Of a stretch of 64,000 bases of DNA, positions 1-9,111 are shown one piece after another (position 1 is the first letter of the stretch; every line of letters starts with the position of its first letter). A program made the position numbers and the translations under genes. The notes under the pieces are model-generated. The model saw only the letters and a program-made list of their open reading frames with translations, had not been told where the DNA came from and ran no database searches. Origin of the DNA: Aquabacterium fontiphilum (GTDB lineage Bacteria > Pseudomonadota > Gammaproteobacteria > Burkholderiales > Burkholderiaceae_C); NCBI RefSeq assembly GCF_009909205.1, contig NZ_JAAAPN010000001.1, forward strand, positions 62,001-126,000, written 5' to 3'.

Positions 1-762
1 TGCGACCACTACGAGATCGCGGTGTTGCGCCAGCCTGCGGGCCGAGGTGGCTCGGCCGCCATTCACGACCGCTATCGGCTGGGCATGCGGTTGCGCTGTG
101 CGTTGCCAGTCAACCGCTTCCAGCTCGACGCGGGCAAACCAGCCGTGCTGATTGCAGGCGGCATCGGTATCACGCCGCTGCGGTCCATGGCGTTTGCGTT
201 GGCGGCGCACGGTGTGCCCTTCCATCTGCATTACGCCGCGCGCAGGCGCCGCGAAGCGGCCTACCTGGATGAACTGATCGCCCGCTATCCAGGCCGTGTG
301 TCGGTTTATGCCGGCGACGAGGGGCGGCGGTTTTCGCCCGATGCCGCGCTGGCCGGGGCCACACCGGATGCGCGGTTCTATGTCTGCGGGCCCATGTCGT
401 TGGTCCGTGCGGTGAAGGCGTGGGCCAGATCGCACGGCATCGATGCCGATCGCATCCGCACAGAGCCCTTCAGCGTGACGCCAGGGCACGAAGACCGACC
501 CGCGCGCGTGAGCCTGGCGCGCTCAGGCCGTGTGGTGGCCCTGTCCGCAGACCAAACCTTGCTGGAGGCCTTGTCGGCAGCCGGCGTCCATGTGCCTTCG
601 AGCTGCGGCGTGGGCCAATGCGGCACCTGTGCCGTCAAGGCGCTGGCAGGCCGCGTCGACCACCGTGACACGGCACTGAGCGCGCAGGAACGCGAGCAGG
701 CCTCGCTGGTTTGCGTTTGTGTGTCTCGCCCGATGGACGACGAACTGGTGCTCGACCTGTGA
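1..762 (+). CDS. Phthalate-dioxygenase-reductase/VanB-type oxidoreductase, 5'-truncated
   Basis: The reading frame is open from base 1, so the start lies outside the window. Such proteins pass electrons from NAD(P)H through FMN to a C-terminal plant-type [2Fe-2S] cluster and on to a Rieske oxygenase. The visible part has the nucleotide-binding motif GGIGITPLRSM (near bases 160-190), the CGPM motif (about 380) and a ferredoxin domain. The cluster ligands fit C-x4-C-x2-C-x29-C at codons 604, 619, 628 and 718. The FMN-binding N-terminus is mostly missing. The oxygenase partner is not visible and probably lies upstream, so the substrate is unknown. It converges on the lipase-like gene, 9 bases away. 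Confidence 0.85.
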   Translation, partial: CDHYEIAVLRQPAGRGGSAAIHDRYRLGMRLRCALPVNRFQLDAGKPAVLIAGGIGITPLRSMAFALAAHGVPFHLHYAARRRREAAYLDELIARYPGRVSVYAGDEGRRFSPDAALAGATPDARFYVCGPMSLVRAVKAWARSHGIDADRIRTEPFSVTPGHEDRPARVSLARSGRVVALSADQTLLEALSAAGVHVPSSCGVGQCGTCAVKALAGRVDHRDTALSAQEREQASLVCVCVSRPMDDELVLDL

Positions 763-771
763 GCCGGCGGT

Positions 772-2343
772 TCAGCCCCAGCTCGACACCGACAGCAAGA
801 CCTGGCCCCTGATGCCTGGCGCCATCGTGGCACTGGCAAAAGGCGCGCGCACCTCAAAGCGGCTCTGGGCCATGGTCTGCTGCGTGAGCGCGTCGTTGCC
901 GGGGGCCACGCCCGCGCCTTGCGAGTGCCAGCCATGGGCCACCTGCCAGGCGCCATCGGGCGTGGCGGGCGGCACGAGCTTGACCACCAGCTGGTCGCGA
1001 AACAGGTAGGCGCCTTCGAAGTGCCCATTGGGCCAGAAGCGGTTGTCGACCTCGTAGTCGGGCACGCGCACGCCGACGTCCATGTGATACGCCAGCGACG
1101 GGTCTTGCGGATTCACGCGGGCGCTGCACGCGAGGAACACGGTCGACAGGTAGATCAACCGCGCGCCTTTCTGCGCGGGGCGGGTGAGCTCGGCATGGGT
1201 GCGGCAGGCCGGTGAGTCTTCTTCGGCCACGCGCCGGGTGAGCTGCCAGCGTTTGCCACGCGGCGCGGCCTTGAGTTCGAACTGGTAAAGCGCCTCGACC
1301 TTTTGGCCCTTGAGCGCCGGGGGCAGGCCCACCTCGTCGACCTGCAGCCAGATGTCCACGCGCACATCACCAAACAGAAAGCGCACGAGGTTCTGATACG
1401 CCTCTTCGCTGTTGACCAGGCCGAAGTAGCCCGAGTGGGCGCGGTAGGCGTAACCGGTGGCGGCCGACTGCGTGACCTGCCCGGCCGCATCCAGCCCCCA
1501 CAGCGAGGCGTTGGCGATCTTCACCAGGCCGTCGCTGCCATGGCCCACAAAGGCACGCGACAAGCCGGCGGCGGCTTCGTAATCGTTGCGGTTGGTGCCC
1601 ACCATGCAGAACACGTTCTCGATCGGCAGCGCCGAGGCGGGCAGGTAATCCACCCGGCCATGCCGCTTGAGCACCTCCTTCATGTTGAGGAACTCGGCGA
1701 TGCGCTCGCGGTTGAAGGTGTTCATCTCGCTGGCGCTCAGCCAGCTCGGAATGTTGATGCCGCCGACCTCAATGCCGTTGTGCGGCGTGCCATAGGTGAA
1801 GAGCTTGGCCACGGCCTTGCGCGCCTCGGCGCTGCCGAGCTTGGGGTTTTGCAGCAGGCCGCGGCACACCAGGCCGCCCATGGAGTGGGCCACGAGGTAA
1901 CACTTGAAATCGGCCGGTGCGATGCCTTCGCGCGCCACCACCAGATCACGCACCCGCAGGATCAGGGCGTTGAGCGCCTTGACATAGGCCTCGATGGGCT
2001 GGGCCTTGCCGTCGCCCAGCAGGCGCGAGCCGCCGTCGTAGTAGCGATGGATGACGACCGAGCGCGCCGGAATGCCGGGCTGATCGCCCTTGGGCGACCA
2101 GTTGGGATCCATGATGTCGTAGCCGTCTTCGTAGATCTCCTGATAGCCGAACTCGCTCATCAGGCGCAATAACGGTGACTCGAAGATGAACTTGTTGGGT
2201 GGCCGCTGGCGATCGACGGCTGCGCGGTACACGGTCGAGCCCAGGTTGAAACCGCAGAAGGGATCGGCCGTGGTGTCATCGCGCTCGGCCACCGTCATGG
2301 CATAGCCGCGCACGTAGATGATGGGGTAGTGGGGCGCTTGCAT
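772..2343 (-). CDS. Alpha/beta-hydrolase (lipase/esterase-like), 523 aa
   Basis: The protein carries a lipase-type nucleophile elbow, A-H-S-M-G-G, with Ser at about residue 154, after an early strand (PIIYVRGYAMT) that suits the oxyanion-hole region of an alpha/beta hydrolase. The fold resembles PGAP1/triacylglycerol-lipase-like proteins. No signal peptide is obvious, so it may be cytoplasmic. The ATG at 2343 is chosen because a GGAGG at 2352-2356 lies 8 bases ahead of it; an in-frame start 39 bases upstream lacks this. It is divergent from the HAF-repeat PEP-CTERM gene across about 210 bp. The substrate cannot be deduced. Confidence 0.75.
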   Translation of the reverse strand: MQAPHYPIIYVRGYAMTVAERDDTTADPFCGFNLGSTVYRAAVDRQRPPNKFIFESPLLRLMSEFGYQEIYEDGYDIMDPNWSPKGDQPGIPARSVVIHRYYDGGSRLLGDGKAQPIEAYVKALNALILRVRDLVVAREGIAPADFKCYLVAHSMGGLVCRGLLQNPKLGSAEARKAVAKLFTYGTPHNGIEVGGINIPSWLSASEMNTFNRERIAEFLNMKEVLKRHGRVDYLPASALPIENVFCMVGTNRNDYEAAAGLSRAFVGHGSDGLVKIANASLWGLDAAGQVTQSAATGYAYRAHSGYFGLVNSEEAYQNLVRFLFGDVRVDIWLQVDEVGLPPALKGQKVEALYQFELKAAPRGKRWQLTRRVAEEDSPACRTHAELTRPAQKGARLIYLSTVFLACSARVNPQDPSLAYHMDVGVRVPDYEVDNRFWPNGHFEGAYLFRDQLVVKLVPPATPDGAWQVAHGWHSQGAGVAPGNDALTQQTMAQSRFEVRAPFASATMAPGIRGQVLLSVSSWG

Positions 2344-2552
2344 GCGTGATGCCTCCGTGACCTGTGAGCGTGTGTATGTCAATCAGATTTTGCTGTGGGT
2401 GAAACGTTTCAGCCACTCACATCTGCATCAGTTGTTGACCAAGGTCGAGGGTTGGATACACCTGCTGTCATCGCCCCCCGCTAGACTGCCTCCCGGCGCC
2501 AGTGTTTGAGTGTTCCTGGTCCATCCCGTTACAACCTCGTAGGAACCGACAC

Positions 2553-3656
2553 ATGACCAGCAACTGGCGTGGCCTCGTCACGGCCGCCGCATGGGCAATC
2601 GCCGCCCTTTCCACCACCCCCTTCACTTCGGCTCAGGCTTCAGGCTATGCCGTGCGCGACCTCGGCACGCTCGGGACCGGCGGCTTGACGCTGCCTTACG
2701 CGATCAATGACCAGGGCTGGGTCACCGGTGTCTCATACGTGGGCGACCAGCGTCAGGCGTTTCTGTGGCGGCCCGGCGCCGGCATGCAGTCGCTGGGCAC
2801 TTTGGGCTTCGGTCATCCCGAAAGCGCCGGGCTCGACATCAACAACCGCGGTCAGGTCGTGGGCTGGAGCCGGCCGGCCGAGTCCTGGTTCGACACCAAC
2901 GGCGTGGTGTGGTCACCCGGCCAACCCGCGCGAGACATGGGCTCGGTCAGCGTGGTGGCCATCAACGACCGCGGCGAGATGGTGGGCAGCCACCGCGTCT
3001 CGGCCGACGGCACGGTCAGCGCGTTGCCCGAGGGCTTTCGCGCCGGGGCCATCAACAACCATGGCCATGTGGCCGGCACGATGATCACCGAGCAGGGTCA
3101 GCATGTGTTCACGCTGGAGGGCGGCACGCTGCGCGAGTTGCCTGCCCTGAGCGACCCCTTCGAGTGGGCTCTGGCCGAAGCGATGAACGACCACGGGTTG
3201 GTGGTGGGCGCGAGCGCACAGGGCGGCGACACGCACGCCGTGTTGTGGCGTCAGGGCGCGCTGGTCGACCTGGGTGACTTTGGCGGCGGGGCGTTCATGA
3301 GCCGTGCCTACGGCGTCAACAACGGTGGTTACATCGTGGGCTTTGGCACGGCCGACGGGGTCGGCCTGGGCGAGCAGCGCGCCGCGCTGTGGACGCCGGA
3401 TCTGGAGATGCGCGACATCAACGACATGCTGCAGCCCGGATCGGGTTGGACGCTGACCAGCGCCATGGGCATCAATGCCCACCGCCAGGTCATTGCGCTG
3501 GGCTACAACAGCGTGGGCGAGTACCGCGCCGTGTTGCTCACGCCGATGCCGGAGCCGTCGACGATCGGCTTCCTGGCTGCCGGCATGATGCTGGGCCTGT
3601 GGCTCAAGGGCCGGCGCTACGGCCCGCCCGTGCGTGGGGCGGCCATCGCGGCCTGA
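2553..3656 (+). CDS. HAF-repeat PEP-CTERM exported protein, 367 aa
   Basis: A signal peptide (hydrophobic stretch ending near ASA) is followed by repeated HAF-type units: D-L-G-T-L-G, A-I-N-D-Q-G, D-I-N-N-R-G-Q-V-V-G-W-S, A-I-N-N-H-G and A-M-N-D-H-G-L-V-V-G. These suggest a beta-propeller-like extracellular domain. The C-terminus has MPEPST, a hydrophobic helix and a basic end (KGRR), the PEP-CTERM sorting signal that exosortase cleaves. Such proteins are usually delivered to the surface or to extracellular polysaccharide. The start at 2553 has AGGA upstream. No exosortase gene is in the window. The role is unknown beyond surface display. Confidence 0.8.
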   Translation: MTSNWRGLVTAAAWAIAALSTTPFTSAQASGYAVRDLGTLGTGGLTLPYAINDQGWVTGVSYVGDQRQAFLWRPGAGMQSLGTLGFGHPESAGLDINNRGQVVGWSRPAESWFDTNGVVWSPGQPARDMGSVSVVAINDRGEMVGSHRVSADGTVSALPEGFRAGAINNHGHVAGTMITEQGQHVFTLEGGTLRELPALSDPFEWALAEAMNDHGLVVGASAQGGDTHAVLWRQGALVDLGDFGGGAFMSRAYGVNNGGYIVGFGTADGVGLGEQRAALWTPDLEMRDINDMLQPGSGWTLTSAMGINAHRQVIALGYNSVGEYRAVLLTPMPEPSTIGFLAAGMMLGLWLKGRRYGPPVRGAAIAA

Positions 3657-3670
3657 GCCAGCCCGCTGTG

Positions 3671-3805
3671 TCAGCCGCAGTCGTGGCCGGCACAGCATTC
3701 CAGAATATAGGCGAAGTTGGCGACTTCAGGGCGCCGTTGCAAACAAACGCCGAAGCCGGTGGGGCGTGCCAATTTCTTCCACCACGGCGGGCGCGCTTTC
3801 TGCAT
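3671..3805 (-). CDS. Possible small Cys-rich protein, 44 aa
   Basis: A short minus-strand frame runs from an ATG at 3805 to a TGA at 3671-3673, filling the gap between two plus-strand genes. It encodes a basic N-terminus (MQKARPPWWKK), a G-F-G-V-C motif and a C-terminus ending E-C-C-A-G-H-D-C-G. The four Cys and one His could bind a metal, but this is inference. The ribosome-binding site is weak (AAGG about 14 bases upstream). I do not recognise the family. The orderly, protein-like composition and the fit to the gap make it better than a random frame, but it is unproven. Confidence 0.4.
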   Translation of the reverse strand: MQKARPPWWKKLARPTGFGVCLQRRPEVANFAYILECCAGHDCG

Positions 3806-3850
3806 GATGGGGGTGATTGCCTTGCAACCACTTCACCGGAGGAAGACGCC

Positions 3851-4357
3851 ATGAACTGGTTCGACAACGTCTCGTCAGACAGCGATCAGCCCATCGCTGC
3901 GGCCTGCCTTGTGCAGGGCCACTGGCGGCACGCGCTGCATCCCTACGCGGAGCCGGTGCTGTGCCGGGTCGTCCTGGACCTGGCCGAGCCCCGTGTGGTG
4001 GCCGCCCAGGCGATCGACCACGGCACCGTGACCGACCTGGGCAGCAGCGAGTTGGAAGACCTCACCCAGGCGCTGATGGCCCAGGAGGTACACCACCAGC
4101 CCAAGGCCTGGGGCTTTGCACCTTGCACCATGCTGCCGGTCTGGGCCCGTCCCAGCTTCTCGGAAAGCCAGCTGGAAGAGCTGGAGCGCATCGACGGCTA
4201 CCTGATCGAGGCCTCGGAAGAAACCATCGAGGATGTGCTGCGCCTGCGCGAGCAGTTCCTGCGCGGCATCGGCATGACCGACCAGCACATCCTGACGGCC
4301 ACCCGCTCACCCGAGCAAGGCCCGGTTTGCCGTAAAGGAGGGCGGCTGGTGAACTGA
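3851..4357 (+). CDS. Hypothetical protein, 168 aa
   Basis: I do not recognise the family. The ATG at 3851 follows a strong GGAGGAAG ribosome-binding site 5 bases away. The protein is acidic and soluble-looking, with no signal peptide or membrane segment. Its middle (about residues 100-150) is strongly helical and Glu/Leu-rich (SQLEELERIDGYLIEASEET), and the tail is short and basic. The two-residue pattern HH-QPKAWGFAPCTMLPVW in the centre holds the only conserved-looking aromatic cluster. It precedes the deacetylase gene by 100 bp and may be a separate unit, because the deacetylase has its own GAGGAG site. Confidence 0.6.
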   Translation: MNWFDNVSSDSDQPIAAACLVQGHWRHALHPYAEPVLCRVVLDLAEPRVVAAQAIDHGTVTDLGSSELEDLTQALMAQEVHHQPKAWGFAPCTMLPVWARPSFSESQLEELERIDGYLIEASEETIEDVLRLREQFLRGIGMTDQHILTATRSPEQGPVCRKGGRLVN

Positions 4358-4457
4358 TTGCCGCAGTAGGCCAGTCGGGCAGCGTTGCCGGCCGCAGGCA
4401 CGGCGGCCTACACTCGGTTACATCAGACGCCCCACCCGGGCGCGACGAGGAGACCCG

Positions 4458-5381
4458 ATGCTGGCGGCGTACATCACGCATCCGGACTGCGCCCGCCACG
4501 ACATGGGCGCGCAACATCCCGAGTGCCCCCAACGGCTGGGGGCCATCCATGATCAGCTGCTGGCGCGTGGCTTTCTGGATTACATGGTGCCGTACGACGC
4601 GCCGCTGGCCACGCCCGAGCAACTTGGACGGGCCCACAGCGCGCTGTATGTGCAGGAGCTGATGGCGCTGGCGCCGCAGGAGGGCATCCTGCAGGTCGAC
4701 CCCGACACCAGCATGTGCCCCCACACGCTGCAGGCCGCCTTGCGCGCCGCCGGTGCCGCCATTGAGGCGACCGATCTGGTGCTGGCAGGCCAGGTGGGCA
4801 CGGCCTTCTGTTCGGTCCGGCCCCCCGGTCATCACGCCGAGCACGCGGCAGCAATGGGTTTCTGCTTCTTCAACAACGTGGCCGTGGGCATCCGTCACGC
4901 ACTGGATGTGCACGGCCTGGGTCGCGTGGCGCTGATCGATTTCGACGTCCACCATGGCAACGGCAGCGCCGACATCTTCCAGGGCGACGAGCGGGTGCTG
5001 ATGTGCTCGATCTTCGAGCGCGGGCTTTACCCCTTTAATGGCGACGAGGCCACGGGACCGAACATGGTCAATGTGGGCCTGCCGACCCGCTCGGGCAGCG
5101 ATGCCTTTCGCGAGGCCGTGACGCAACACTGGCTGCCGGCGCTGGAGGCCTTTCGCCCGGAGTTGATCTACATCTCGGCCGGCTTCGACGCACACCGCGA
5201 CGATGACATGGGCAATCTTGGCCTGGTCGACGCCGACTACGAATGGGTGACCGAGCAGCTGGTGGCCGTGGCGCAGCGCCATGGCCAGGGCCGCGTGATC
5301 TCGTGTCTGGAAGGTGGCTACGTGCTCGATGCGCTGGGCCGTGCGGCAGCCGCCCATGTGAAGGCGCTGATCGGCGCCTGA
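4458..5381 (+). CDS. Histone-deacetylase family (AcuC/HDAH-like) amidohydrolase, 307 aa
   Basis: This is a zinc-dependent deacetylase of the arginase-deacetylase fold, which removes acetyl groups from acyl-lysine or from small acylated amines. The length fits the bacterial class II-like members. Seen: the His pair H125-H126 in RPPGHHAEH, the zinc ligands D163 and H165 in DFDVHHGNG and D244 in AGFDAHRDD, and the catalytic-type Tyr288 in LEGGY. The start has GAGGAG 7 bases upstream. The next gene starts 14 bp later and encodes a Pat-type lysine acetyltransferase, so the pair probably forms one operon that writes and erases protein acetylation (inference). An acetylpolyamine amidohydrolase role cannot be excluded. 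Confidence 0.88.
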   Translation: MLAAYITHPDCARHDMGAQHPECPQRLGAIHDQLLARGFLDYMVPYDAPLATPEQLGRAHSALYVQELMALAPQEGILQVDPDTSMCPHTLQAALRAAGAAIEATDLVLAGQVGTAFCSVRPPGHHAEHAAAMGFCFFNNVAVGIRHALDVHGLGRVALIDFDVHHGNGSADIFQGDERVLMCSIFERGLYPFNGDEATGPNMVNVGLPTRSGSDAFREAVTQHWLPALEAFRPELIYISAGFDAHRDDDMGNLGLVDADYEWVTEQLVAVAQRHGQGRVISCLEGGYVLDALGRAAAAHVKALIGA

Positions 5382-5395
5382 GAAAGCACTCCATC

Positions 5396-8086
5396 ATGGA
5401 TCAGCACTACCTCGCGCCCCTCTTTGCGCCCCGCAGCATCGTGGTGTTTGCAGGCTCATCTCAACCAGAGGAAGCCGCCACCCCGCAAGCCGCCGCCTTG
5501 CTGCAGGCCCTGAAGGCCCAGCGCTACAAGGGCCAGCTGCAGTTCGTCAGCACGCGCACCAGCGGCACGCTGGCCGACCTGATGCAGATCAAGGCTGATC
5601 TGGCGCTGATCGCCCTGCCGCCAGCCGAGGTGGCCGCCGCCATCGAGCTGGCCGCGCGCATGGCCTGCCAGGCGGTGATGGTCTTGTCGGCCGGCATTGA
5701 CGCCGACCAGGCCACGGCCTGGCACAAGCAGGCGCGCCGCGAAGGCCTCCACCTGCTGGGGCCCAACTGTCTGGGATTTCAACGGCCGGCGCTGAGCCTG
5801 AACGCCGGCACGATGGGCCCGCTGGCCGAGCCCGGCCCGCTGGCGCTGGTGTCGCAATCGGGCTCGCTGACGGCGGCCATGCTGGACTGGGCTGTGCGCA
5901 ATGGCGTGACGTTCTCGTCGGTCGTCTCGCTCGGCCCGCACCCGGGTATTGGCCTGGCCGAGACACTTGATTTCCTCGCCAACGACCCGCACACGCAAAG
6001 CATCCTGATCTACATGGAAGGCATCCGCGATGCGCGGCGTTTCATGAGCACGCTGCGCTCGGCCGCCAACGCCAAGCCGGTGATCGTGCTCAAAGCTGGC
6101 CGGCGTGCGGCCGGTCGTGCCGCAGCCCGCACGCACAGCGCCGCCATGGTCGGCGACGACGAGGTGTTTGACGCCGCCCTGCGCCGAGCCGGCGCCGTGC
6201 GGGTGAAGTCGTACGACGAGATGTTCTCGGCGGCGAAGTGCCTGGCTTCGCGCTTTCGGCCTGCGGGCAAGCGCCTGGCCGTGCTCACCAATGGCGGGGG
6301 GCCGGGTGTGCTGGCGGCCGATTGGGCCAATGACATTGATCTGGCGCTGGGCCAGTTGTCGCCCGAGACCGCTGAGGCGCTGCGCGCCGCCTTGCCACCC
6401 ACGGCCTCGCTCGTCGACCTGGTCGATCTGTCGGAAGATGCCGAGCCCGCCCACTTCGCCACCGCGCTGCAGGCCGCCAACCGCGACCCGGGTGTGGATG
6501 GCTTGCTGATGATTTACTCGCCCAAGCCCGGTGCCGATGCGACGGCCTACGCGCGCGCGGTCGCCGGCTGCAAGCCGGGGCTGTCCAAGCCGCTGCTGAC
6601 TTGCTGGATGGGCGATGAATCGGTGGTCGAAGCGCGCCAGGTGCTCAACGACGCCCACATCCCCACCTACCGCACGCCCGAATCGGCCGTGGGCGCCTTC
6701 GGCAACCTCAGCTCGTTCTACCAGAACCAGACCCTGCTGCAGCAGACGCCGCCCCCGTTGTCGACGCTGGCCAAGCCCGACATCGAAGGCGCGCGGCTGG
6801 TGATCGAAGGCGTGCTGGCCGAACGCCGCAAGGTGCTCACCGAGATGGAATCGAAGACGCTGCTGTCGGCCTTCCACATCCCGGTGACCGAGACCATCCT
6901 CGCGCGCACGGCGCACGAGGCCATGATGATCGCCACGCAGCTGGGCTTTCCGGTGGCGCTCAAGATCGACTCGCCCGACATCTCGCACAAGTCCGACGTG
7001 CAGGGTGTGGCGCTGAACATCACCAACGGCGCGGGCGTGCGCGACACCTTCCACGACATGATGGAGCGGGTCAAGCGCTTGCGACCGGACGCCCGCATCA
7101 ACGGCGTGACCGTGCAGCAGATGGCGCGCACCCGTTCGGGCCGCGAGATCTGCATCGGCGTGGTGACCGACGATGCCTTCGGTCCGGTGATCGCTTTTGG
7201 CGCGGGCGGCACGATGATCGAGCTGATCGATGACCGCGCCATGGAGCTGCCCCCACTCAACCAGTATCTGGCCCACCGGCTGATCGAGCGCGCCCGCGTG
7301 GCCGACACGCTGGGCGAGTGGCGCGGCCTGCGCCCGGTGGACCTGGATGCCGTCGAGCGCATCCTGCTGCGCGTCTCGGAAATGGTGTGCGAGCTGCCGC
7401 AGCTGCGCGAGATGGACATCAACCCCATCATCGTGGACGAAGACGGCGCCATCTCGGTCGATGCGCGCATCGTGATCGACAGCGGCCCGCACGCGCTCGG
7501 TGGCCGCGCCGGCCACTACAGCCACCTGCCCATCCTGCCGTATCCGGCGCGGCTGGAGCAGGTGTGGCCGCTGCGGGGTGGCGGAGAGTACACCGTGCGC
7601 CCCATCCATACCGACGACGCGCAGATGCTGCAAGAGCTGGTGCAAAGCCTCTCGCCCGAAAGCCGCTACTTCCGCTTCGTCTCGAGCATGACCGAGTTGC
7701 CGCCACCCATGCTGGCCAAGCTCACCCTGATCGACTACGACCGCGAGATGGCGCTGGTGGCCGTCTACCGCGAGCGGCGCGCGCAAGAAAACGGCGAGAT
7801 CGTCGAGCGCGAACGCATCATCGGCGTGTCGCGCTACATCACCAACCCCGACCAGACCAGCTGCGAGTTTTCGCTGGTGGTGGCCGATGACTTCAGCGGC
7901 AAGGGCCTGGGCTCACGCCTGATGGAAAGCATCATGGACGTGGCCCGCGACCGGGGACTGTCCGAGATCATCGGCCTGGTGCTGACCAACAACGGCGGCA
8001 TGCTGCGCCTGATGCGCAGCCTGGGCTTCACGGTCAAGCCCTACCCGGATGACCCGGACTTCCGGCTGGTGACGCACCCGCTGTGA
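5396..8086 (+). CDS. Pat-type protein lysine acetyltransferase: NDP-forming acyl-CoA synthetase fused to GNAT, 896 aa
   Basis: The N-terminal part (about 1-450) is an NDP-forming acyl-CoA synthetase with CoA-binding and ligase domains. About 480-690 is an ATP-grasp domain with KIDSPDISHKSDVQG. About 731-890 is a GNAT acetyltransferase, seen in SRYFRFVSS and the acetyl-CoA loop DDFSGKGLGSRL. The order matches E. coli PatZ/YfiQ, which acetylates and silences acetyl-CoA synthetase. Here His247 sits in a THSAAMVG segment, as in active NDP-forming synthetases; whether the ligase half is active is unknown. It follows the deacetylase gene by 14 bp and overlaps the DMT transporter start by 4 bp, suggesting translational coupling. 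Confidence 0.9.
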   Translation: MDQHYLAPLFAPRSIVVFAGSSQPEEAATPQAAALLQALKAQRYKGQLQFVSTRTSGTLADLMQIKADLALIALPPAEVAAAIELAARMACQAVMVLSAGIDADQATAWHKQARREGLHLLGPNCLGFQRPALSLNAGTMGPLAEPGPLALVSQSGSLTAAMLDWAVRNGVTFSSVVSLGPHPGIGLAETLDFLANDPHTQSILIYMEGIRDARRFMSTLRSAANAKPVIVLKAGRRAAGRAAARTHSAAMVGDDEVFDAALRRAGAVRVKSYDEMFSAAKCLASRFRPAGKRLAVLTNGGGPGVLAADWANDIDLALGQLSPETAEALRAALPPTASLVDLVDLSEDAEPAHFATALQAANRDPGVDGLLMIYSPKPGADATAYARAVAGCKPGLSKPLLTCWMGDESVVEARQVLNDAHIPTYRTPESAVGAFGNLSSFYQNQTLLQQTPPPLSTLAKPDIEGARLVIEGVLAERRKVLTEMESKTLLSAFHIPVTETILARTAHEAMMIATQLGFPVALKIDSPDISHKSDVQGVALNITNGAGVRDTFHDMMERVKRLRPDARINGVTVQQMARTRSGREICIGVVTDDAFGPVIAFGAGGTMIELIDDRAMELPPLNQYLAHRLIERARVADTLGEWRGLRPVDLDAVERILLRVSEMVCELPQLREMDINPIIVDEDGAISVDARIVIDSGPHALGGRAGHYSHLPILPYPARLEQVWPLRGGGEYTVRPIHTDDAQMLQELVQSLSPESRYFRFVSSMTELPPPMLAKLTLIDYDREMALVAVYRERRAQENGEIVERERIIGVSRYITNPDQTSCEFSLVVADDFSGKGLGSRLMESIMDVARDRGLSEIIGLVLTNNGGMLRLMRSLGFTVKPYPDDPDFRLVTHPL

Positions 8087-8940
8087 ACCCCGCCACCCCA
8101 ACGCGCTCGCCCCGCGCCATGGTCATGCTCATGACCTGCGTGGCCATGGTCGCCTTCGCGGCCAACTCGCTGCTGACCCGCGCGGCGTTTCAGACCACGA
8201 CCATCGATGCGGCCTCGTTCACCGCCATCCGCATGGCCTCGGGCGCGCTGGTGCTGGCGTGGATCCTGAGGCAGCAGGGCGGCCAGATGGTGGGCCACCG
8301 CAGCAGCTGGATGTCCGCCGCGCTGCTGTTCGGCTATGCCGCGGCCTTCTCCATGGCCTACCGCGACATCAGCACCGGCGCGGGCGCCCTGGTGTTGTTT
8401 GCCACAGCCCAGTTGACGATGATCACGTATGGCCTGTACCAGGGCGAGCGCGCCAGCGTCTGGGGCGTGCTGCTCGCGCTGGGCGGCCTGGCGGCCTTTC
8501 TCGCGCCGTCGGCCTCGGCGCCCCCGATGGGCGCGGCCGCGTGGATGGTGCTGGCGGGCCTGGCCTGGGGCGGCTTCTCGCTGATGGGCCGCTCAGGCGG
8601 CACGCCCGTGGCCCACACCGCCAGCAGTTTTGTGTACGCGGTGCCCATGGCCGCCGTCTTGCTGCTGATTCAGGCGCCACGGCTTGAGCTCGACCCGCCC
8701 GGCGTGGTGTACGCGCTGCTGTCCGGCAGCGTGGCCTCGGGCCTGGGCTATGTCGTGTGGTACTGGGTGCGCGTGCGGCTGACCGCCATCAGCGCCGGCG
8801 CCGTGCAGCTGTCGGTGCCGGTGATCACGGCCGCCCTGGGCGTGGTGCTGCTGGGCGAGACTGTCTCGCTTCAAGCCGCGGCGTGCGCCCTGGTCACCCT
8901 GGGCGGGATCGCGTGGGTGACGTTGACGGCGCGGCGGTAG
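8083..8940 (+). CDS. DMT-superfamily (EamA) transporter, 285 aa
   Basis: About ten hydrophobic segments in two repeats, with the first around residues 9-28, fit the 10-TMS EamA/DMT transporters of the inner membrane. The C-terminal repeat has the usual pattern P-V-I-T-A-A-L-G-V-V-L-L-G-E. The GTG start overlaps the stop of the acetyltransferase (GTGA); an ATG 36 bases in is a possible alternative. The substrate is unknown; family members export amino acids, nucleosides or drugs. Its last bases overlap a decayed MNT-gene fragment on the other strand. Confidence 0.85.
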   Translation: MNPATPTRSPRAMVMLMTCVAMVAFAANSLLTRAAFQTTTIDAASFTAIRMASGALVLAWILRQQGGQMVGHRSSWMSAALLFGYAAAFSMAYRDISTGAGALVLFATAQLTMITYGLYQGERASVWGVLLALGGLAAFLAPSASAPPMGAAAWMVLAGLAWGGFSLMGRSGGTPVAHTASSFVYAVPMAAVLLLIQAPRLELDPPGVVYALLSGSVASGLGYVVWYWVRVRLTAISAGAVQLSVPVITAALGVVLLGETVSLQAAACALVTLGGIAWVTLTARR

Positions 8941-9073
8941 GCTGCTTGACGATCACCTTGTGCGTGGCGATCAGTGCCCTGAATGGCTCACTGGTCACCC
9001 CCCGCGAGCCAAAGGCCCAGACCTCGCGGTCAGGCAGGTGCTGCATGAGGATGGTCCGCAGGATCGTTCGGTG
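8938..9073 (-). pseudogene. Relic of MNT-type nucleotidyltransferase antitoxin (MntA-like)
   Basis: On the minus strand the frame from 9073 reads RTILRTILMQHLPDREVWAF followed by GSR, which is the start of an MNT-domain protein (the usual form is a 'EVRAFGSR' strand). It then jumps to SEPFRALIATHKVIVKQP, which matches the C-terminal end of the same family. The middle, including the D-x-D metal site that follows GS, is missing, so the enzyme must be dead. The frame has no start codon of its own and runs into the 3' end of the DMT gene. It lies after a HEPN fragment, the normal hepT-mntA order. The family assignment is from memory of motifs. Confidence 0.6.
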
Positions 9074-9111
9074 CCTGGGCTGAAGCGAGACCCGGCGGCA
9101 CCGGGTTCTCG

